Positions 6,976 through 9,451 of a stretch of 9,451 bases of DNA are shown here, one piece after another. The stretch lies in assembly GCA_946183755.1 (NCBI GenBank), contig CAMHCZ010000071.1:1-9451 (forward strand). The letters are read 5' to 3'. Both the position numbers and the translations under genes were made by a program. The stretch's first letter is position 1, and each line of letters opens with the position of its first letter. Below the pieces are notes generated by a model. It was not told the origin of the DNA and searched no databases. It worked only from the letters and a program-made list of their open reading frames with translations. This stretch comes from an uncultured bacterium. Lineage in GTDB: Bacteria; Bacteroidota; Bacteroidia; Bacteroidales; Paludibacteraceae.

Positions 6976-7062
6976 AAACAGAACTCCATTTTCCTTCTTA
7001 TACAGAACAATTTTTATAAACATATCCAGACAAGGAGTTGCTGGAGCAAAACATTAAGACAC
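6976..7062 (+). promoter_or_regulatory. Conserved structured mRNA leader, copy 1
   Basis: This leader aligns with the one at 7940-8023. Shared blocks are CTCCAT plus a pyrimidine run with TTCCT (6984-6996), TACAGAAC (7001-7008), and CCAGACAAGGAG (7026-7037) followed by GCTGG. CCAG (7026-7029) and CTGG (7041-7044) can form a stem whose loop holds AAGGAG (7032-7037), a perfect anti-16S match but 25 nt from the ATG, too far for normal use. AACTCC (6982-6987) can pair with GGAGTT (7034-7039), so both helices together would make a pseudoknot. Pairings were found by eye, not by folding software. Confidence 0.5.
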
Positions 7063-7713
7063 ATGAAGAAAGTAATCTTAGCAGTAGCCCTCGCAGCTAC
7101 AACATTAGTGGGTGCAAACGCACAGGGTTTCCTTTTGGGAGGCGGACTCGCCTTCGAGTACAGCAAGTCTAACGACATCGGCGGTCTCAAGGGTGCCGAC
7201 GCTTCGGACTACGGTTTTGAAATCGCTCCAATTCTGGGCTACGCAGTCAACGACAAGATCATCATCGGTGCGCAGGTTGGAGTGACAATCGGCAAGAGCG
7301 AGCTGGGCGGAACTCTCAACAGATACGGTTTCCAGAGCGCAGAGGCTGCCGCATTCGCCGCAGGTTCATCAAAGTACCTCGGATGGCTGGTCACACCATT
7401 CTTCCGCTACAACTTCGTCAAGATAGGCAATGTGACAATCGCTGGTCAGGCAAATCTGGACATCTCTGGTGCGGATTACGACGACTCTGACGTGAGCGTG
7501 CTGACTGCCGGACTCAACGTCGTTCCTATCATAAACTACGCATTCAACGAGCACTGGTCGATAGAAAGCGCATTGGGATTCGCAAGCATAGGCTACAACT
7601 TCAGCAAGGTTGACCTCAATCTCCCTGGAGCTGAGGACCCAACAAACCACAACTTCGGATTCGGACTGAACCAAGGTAAGACCATCTCTGTAGCAGCGAT
7701 TTACAGCTTCTAA
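7063..7713 (+). CDS. Secreted outer-membrane beta-barrel protein (paralog 1)
   Basis: The 216-residue protein begins with a clear Sec signal peptide (MKK, hydrophobic stretch 4-17, cleavage likely after GANA at residue 20). The mature part, about 196 residues, alternates polar and hydrophobic residues with many Gly and aromatic positions and ends in IYSF; a terminal Phe is the usual mark of outer-membrane barrels. It fits the small porin-like beta-barrel families common in Bacteroidetes (about 8 strands). Blocks shared with the next gene include LGYAVNDKIIIG (58-69), GWLVTPFFRY (107-116), and FGFGLNQ (198-204). The specific role and any ligand are unknown. It has its own promoter, long leader and terminator, so it is a single-gene unit. 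The start is the only in-frame ATG before the signal peptide, and no usable Shine-Dalgarno is at the normal distance. Confidence 0.85.
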   Translation: MKKVILAVALAATTLVGANAQGFLLGGGLAFEYSKSNDIGGLKGADASDYGFEIAPILGYAVNDKIIIGAQVGVTIGKSELGGTLNRYGFQSAEAAAFAAGSSKYLGWLVTPFFRYNFVKIGNVTIAGQANLDISGADYDDSDVSVLTAGLNVVPIINYAFNEHWSIESALGFASIGYNFSKVDLNLPGAEDPTNHNFGFGLNQGKTISVAAIYSF

Positions 7714-7738
7714 TAATCTCTATATAAGCCAATAGGCA

Positions 7739-7773
7739 AAAGGTGGCATCCAGTTTGGGTGTCATCTTTTTTT
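7739..7773 (+). terminator. Rho-independent terminator after the first barrel gene
   Basis: AAAGGTGGCATCC (7739-7751) pairs with GGGTGTCATCTTT (7757-7769) over 13 positions, three of them G-T, with a 5-nt loop. Seven T (7767-7773) complete the signal. Confidence 0.82.
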
Positions 7774-7809
7774 ATTTCACAAAACGCGGCATCAACTTTA
7801 ATACTTATT

Positions 7810-7897
7810 TCTTTAACTGTCAGCATATTACAAATAGATATTTTTAACATCAAAGCAACAAAAACCATATAAAATGTAAAACGTATTCAGTTAAAGA
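7810..7897. repeat. 10-bp inverted repeat pair with 68-bp spacer upstream of the second barrel gene
   Basis: TCTTTAACTG (7810-7819) and its exact reverse complement CAGTTAAAGA (7888-7897) flank an A/T-rich spacer. The right arm ends two bases before the -7 box. Such paired sites could bind one regulator at two places with a DNA loop, but no regulator is identified. Confidence 0.35.
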
Positions 7898-7898
7898 G

Positions 7899-7906
7899 TA
7901 TATTTG
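7899..7906 (+). promoter_or_regulatory. Promoter -7 box of the second barrel gene
   Basis: TATATTTG followed by C is an exact TAnnTTTG match. No good -33 box is seen at the expected distance. The leader would be about 110 nt, nearly the same as for the first barrel gene. Confidence 0.6.
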
Positions 7907-7939
7907 CAGCATATAACATACTAAAATTACGCAGAGAGA

Positions 7940-8023
7940 AAGACAAGCTCCATCTTTCCTCTTAATACAAAACCTAAATTAAACATGACCAGACAAGGAG
8001 CGGCTGGGTAAAAAATAGAGATT
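7940..8023 (+). promoter_or_regulatory. Conserved structured mRNA leader, copy 2
   Basis: It is collinear with the leader at 6976-7062. CTCCAT and TTTCCT (7948-7960), TACAAAAC (7966-7973), and CCAGACAAGGAG (7989-8000) followed by GGCTGG (8002-8007) are shared. CCAG (7989-7992) and CTGG (8004-8007) form the stem, and AAGGAG (7995-8000) lies in the loop, 23 nt before the ATG. GCTCC (7947-7951) pairs with GGAGC (7997-8001), where copy 1 has A-T in place of the G-C pair: a compensatory change. A 9-codon mini-ORF (7985-8011) overlaps the hairpin in this copy only. Confidence 0.5.
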
Positions 8024-8671
8024 ATGAAGAAATTATTTATCACATTGGCACTCGCTGCCGCAACATTCGTTGGTGCTAACGCACAGTTCATCATCGGTGG
8101 AACAATCGGTGGAGGTGTAAACTTCTCAAAGAACTCATATGACGGAGACGCTCTTACATCAGTAACAGACGGCGGTTTCGGACTTGGTGTTAAGCTGGGT
8201 TACGCTATCAACGACAACATGGAGATCGGTTTGAAGGCTGGTATCGACTGGGCACAACAGACATTCAAGACTTACAACCCAGACACAAAGACAACTGGCA
8301 ATGGATTTGGCTGGTATGTAACACCAAACTTCCGTTACGCATTCCTTAACAACAACGGATTCCAGCTCGGTCTGCAGGCTGATATAGCTCTCTTCGGTGA
8401 CGACGGTGCAAGCATCGGTTTGAAGTCATTCGGTTTCGGTGTTAACGCTAAGCCATTCGTTGCTTACAACGTAACTGACCACTTCATCATTGACGCAGAG
8501 CTGAACTTCATCGGTCTTGGCTTCAACTACATCATGAACACTGAGGAGACAGCCCCTGGTGCTAATGACGAGCACAAGGCAAATCAGTTCAACTTCGGTC
8601 TGAACGTAAATTCAAACCAGGCAGCAGCTACAATGAACCTTGTAACAATCGGTCTTGCTTACAAGTTCTAA
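8024..8671 (+). CDS. Secreted outer-membrane beta-barrel protein (paralog 2)
   Basis: The 215-residue protein is a paralog of the one encoded at 7063-7713. It has a signal peptide of the same design (MKKLFITLALAAATFVGANA, cut likely after residue 20), then a Gly- and aromatic-rich beta-barrel sequence of about 195 residues ending in LAYKF with the C-terminal Phe. Shared blocks are LGYAINDNMEIG (58-69), GWYVTPNFRY (96-105), and FNFGLNVN (189-196). The two have drifted far apart in the loops, so the duplication is not recent. Codons are strongly of the GGT, AAC, GTT and CGT kind, which suggests high expression. It is a single-gene unit with its own promoter, leader and terminator. Role and ligand are unknown. 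An alternative upstream start is excluded by an in-frame stop at 8009-8011. Confidence 0.85.
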   Translation: MKKLFITLALAAATFVGANAQFIIGGTIGGGVNFSKNSYDGDALTSVTDGGFGLGVKLGYAINDNMEIGLKAGIDWAQQTFKTYNPDTKTTGNGFGWYVTPNFRYAFLNNNGFQLGLQADIALFGDDGASIGLKSFGFGVNAKPFVAYNVTDHFIIDAELNFIGLGFNYIMNTEETAPGANDEHKANQFNFGLNVNSNQAAATMNLVTIGLAYKF

Positions 8672-8696
8672 AGACACTGACTGAAAAGTCAACCAT

Positions 8697-8734
8697 AAGA
8701 AATGCCACCCGAAAAGGTGGCATTTTTTTGTGTG
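8697..8734 (+). repeat. 38-bp direct repeat containing a terminator, left copy
   Basis: This copy is identical over 38 bp to 9369-9406. It contains the stem AAATGCCACC (8700-8709) and GGTGGCATTT (8716-8725) with loop CGAAAA and seven T (8723-8729), which ends the second barrel transcript. The match extends beyond the hairpin on both sides (AAG before, GTGTG after) and stops abruptly. Confidence 0.9.
8700..8729 (+). terminator. Rho-independent terminator after the second barrel gene
   Basis: A perfect 10-bp stem with a 6-nt loop and seven T lies 28 bp after the barrel stop codon. It forms the core of the left 38-bp repeat. Confidence 0.92.
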
Positions 8735-8736
8735 GT

Positions 8737-8754
8737 CATATTCACAAGAATATG
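8737..8754. repeat. 7-4-7 inverted repeat just inside the left terminator repeat
   Basis: CATATTC (8737-8743), ACAA, GAATATG (8748-8754) form a perfect small hairpin two bases after the left 38-bp repeat. No copy is present at the right repeat. Its role is unknown; it might mark the end of the inserted module. Confidence 0.35.
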
Positions 8755-8832
8755 GTTTGGCACATTGGTGCGAAGTCGAAGACAGGGAAGGCAAAAAACA
8801 AGGATTGATAAAATCCAACAAAAGAAAATTTA

Positions 8833-8840
8833 TATATTTG
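8833..8840 (+). promoter_or_regulatory. Promoter -7 box of the toxin-antitoxin operon
   Basis: TATATTTG followed by C matches TAnnTTTG and lies 21 bp before the antitoxin ATG, so the leader would be only about 15 nt. A -33 box is not clear; ATTG at 8804-8807 is 25 bp away. Confidence 0.55.
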
Positions 8841-8861
8841 CGGAAAACACAAAAGAAAAAC

Positions 8862-9065
8862 ATGGCAACTTACACAATCAATATCAACGAAAGCACTAAG
8901 GAGGGGAAAAGCATTCTCGCTCTGCTTAAGTCGCTGTCTTCTATTTCATTCATAAAGAAAACCGAAAAAACTCCAAGCATAGACATTTCTTTGAAAGAAG
9001 CAAGACAAGGGAAAACCCACAAAGCAAAAGACGGTTTCGACTTAATAGAAAATTGCCTCAAATGA
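8862..9065 (+). CDS. Probable antitoxin of a YafQ-type toxin-antitoxin pair
   Basis: A 67-residue protein lies directly upstream of the YafQ-like toxin gene, and its TGA overlaps the toxin ATG (ATGA, 9062-9065), the usual arrangement of type II modules. It begins with a short strand (ATYTININ, 2-9) and a Lys/Leu-rich helix (about 11-29). The C-terminal half, with SLKEARQGKTH (43-53), may be the toxin-wrapping segment. I see no clear ribbon-helix-helix or helix-turn-helix, and it does not resemble E. coli DinJ, the partner of YafQ. Small upstream partners of this kind are common beside RelE/YafQ toxins in Bacteroidetes, which is why I call it an antitoxin; the role rests on position. The ATG at 8862 is chosen because it follows the promoter; a longer frame to 8730 starts inside the preceding terminator. 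Confidence 0.7.
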   Translation: MATYTININESTKEGKSILALLKSLSSISFIKKTEKTPSIDISLKEARQGKTHKAKDGFDLIENCLK

Positions 9066-9337
9066 AATATACCCTTGAATACACAAACCACTTCAAGAAG
9101 AAAGTCAAGTTGCTGAAAAAGCGAGGTTACAATCTCACAGAACTCGCGAATACAATCAACATACTGTGCGAAAACGGCACTCTTCCACAAGAATACCATC
9201 CACACAAACTATCCGGTCAATATTCCGGTTGTTGGGAATGCCACATCAAACCGGACTGGCTGCTTGTATGGGAGCAAAACGACACAAAGCTGACAATGCT
9301 GATGATTGACACAGGAACACATTCCGACATATTCTGA
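9062..9337 (+). CDS. YafQ-family toxin (RelE/ParE superfamily mRNA interferase)
   Basis: The 91-residue protein matches the YafQ group of ribosome-dependent mRNA endonucleases. By alignment from memory with E. coli YafQ, the key residues are all kept: H48 (in HPHKLSG), H61, D65 and W66 (in CHIKPDWLLVW, 60-70), H87 and F91 (in TGTHSDIF, 84-91), corresponding to H50, H63, D67, W68, H87 and F91. The N-terminal KYTLEYTNHFKKKVKLLKKRG fits the first strand and two-helix hairpin of the fold. Length equals the family norm and no residue is missing, so the toxin is probably active. The start at 9062 overlaps the antitoxin stop; an ATG nine bases earlier (9053) would add three residues, but the overlapping start is the usual one. 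A terminator follows 35 bp after the stop. Confidence 0.88.
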   Translation: MKYTLEYTNHFKKKVKLLKKRGYNLTELANTINILCENGTLPQEYHPHKLSGQYSGCWECHIKPDWLLVWEQNDTKLTMLMIDTGTHSDIF

Positions 9338-9368
9338 CGACAACCGCACAACCACATAATACAATAAA

Positions 9369-9406
9369 AAGAAATGCCACCCGAAAAGGTGGCATTTTTT
9401 TGTGTG
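9369..9406 (+). repeat. 38-bp direct repeat containing a terminator, right copy
   Basis: Identical to 8697-8734. The two copies bracket 634 bp that hold the whole toxin-antitoxin module. Beyond the repeats the flanks differ completely. Confidence 0.9.
9372..9401 (+). terminator. Rho-independent terminator after the toxin gene
   Basis: AAATGCCACC (9372-9381) and GGTGGCATTT (9388-9397) form a 10-bp stem with loop CGAAAA; seven T follow (9395-9401). It is the same hairpin, base for base, as the one after the second barrel gene. The remaining 9407-9451 shows no feature. Confidence 0.92.
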
Positions 9407-9451
9407 AACCACAAACATTCCTATCAATTATAAAAATCTCTAAATAAAAGA

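Larger units (their letters stand above)
6753..7062. other. 310-bp divergent regulatory region between the lipoprotein and first barrel genes
   Basis: No gene is visible here. It holds a minus-strand promoter (6790-6797), a 7-2-7 inverted repeat (6866-6881), an A/T-rich inverted repeat AAAATAT/ATATTTT (6893-6899 and 6911-6917), the plus-strand promoter with a 15-nt inverted repeat over it (6932-6947), and a long structured leader (about 6947-7062). The region is A/T-rich compared with the genes on both sides. Confidence 0.7.
7714..8023. other. 310-bp region between the two barrel genes
   Basis: No gene is visible. In order it contains the terminator of the first gene (7739-7773), an A/T-rich stretch with the left arm of a 10-bp inverted repeat (7810-7819), the right arm (7888-7897) next to the -7 promoter box (7899-7906), and the structured leader of the second gene. 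Confidence 0.7.

Noticed and set aside
8702..8899. Small frames starting inside the left terminator (8702 and 8730)
   Set aside because: They begin in the hairpin or T-run of a terminator and lie upstream of the likely promoter. Only the part from 8862 in the second frame is credible, as the antitoxin.
8697..9406. Insertion sequence or CRISPR array
   Set aside because: Two identical hairpin repeats 672 bp apart bracket a toxin-antitoxin pair. There is no transposase, no terminal inverted repeats and no series of short spacers.

Overview
The window looks like chromosomal DNA from a member of the Bacteroidales, most like Prevotella or a relative. Nearly every gene start is preceded by the Bacteroidetes -7 promoter box TAnnTTTG, Shine-Dalgarno sites are absent or misplaced, and the gene content fits: a eukaryote-type (GT3) glycogen synthase, a GT35 phosphorylase of the DUF3417-containing type, and small secreted beta-barrel proteins starting MKK and ending in Phe. 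The genus is inference; there is no rRNA gene or other marker.

Layout. Positions 1-119 hold the 3' end of an unidentified gene. A class I methyltransferase follows (189-791) with a terminator behind it. Then comes an operon: folK (931-1440), glycogen synthase (1437-3095, joined by an ATGA stop/start overlap) and glycogen phosphorylase (3129-5693). A good second promoter inside the end of the synthase gene may serve the phosphorylase alone. The operon ends at a strong hairpin terminator. It converges on an OmpA-domain lipoprotein gene on the minus strand (5823-6752), which has its own terminator. From the divergent 310-bp region 6753-7062, two tandem paralogous outer-membrane beta-barrel genes read rightward (7063-7713 and 8024-8671). 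The window closes with a YafQ-family toxin-antitoxin pair (8862-9065 and 9062-9337) lying between two identical 38-bp copies of a terminator.

How the genes work together. Synthase and phosphorylase build and break down the same alpha-1,4-glucan, so the operon carries both halves of glycogen turnover, with a folate biosynthesis gene translationally coupled to the synthase. The OmpA lipoprotein (peptidoglycan anchor) and the two small barrels are envelope proteins. The toxin-antitoxin pair appears to be an inserted accessory module.

Most interesting points: (1) the two barrel genes share a conserved ~110-nt leader in which a misplaced Shine-Dalgarno-like GGAG sits in a hairpin loop and can pair with an upstream CTCC element, with a compensatory base-pair change between the copies; (2) the toxin-antitoxin module is bounded by perfect 38-bp terminator repeats; (3) the GT3 synthase lacks the arginine-rich regulatory helix and the tail of its eukaryotic relatives; (4) several perfect inverted repeats lie on or near promoters.
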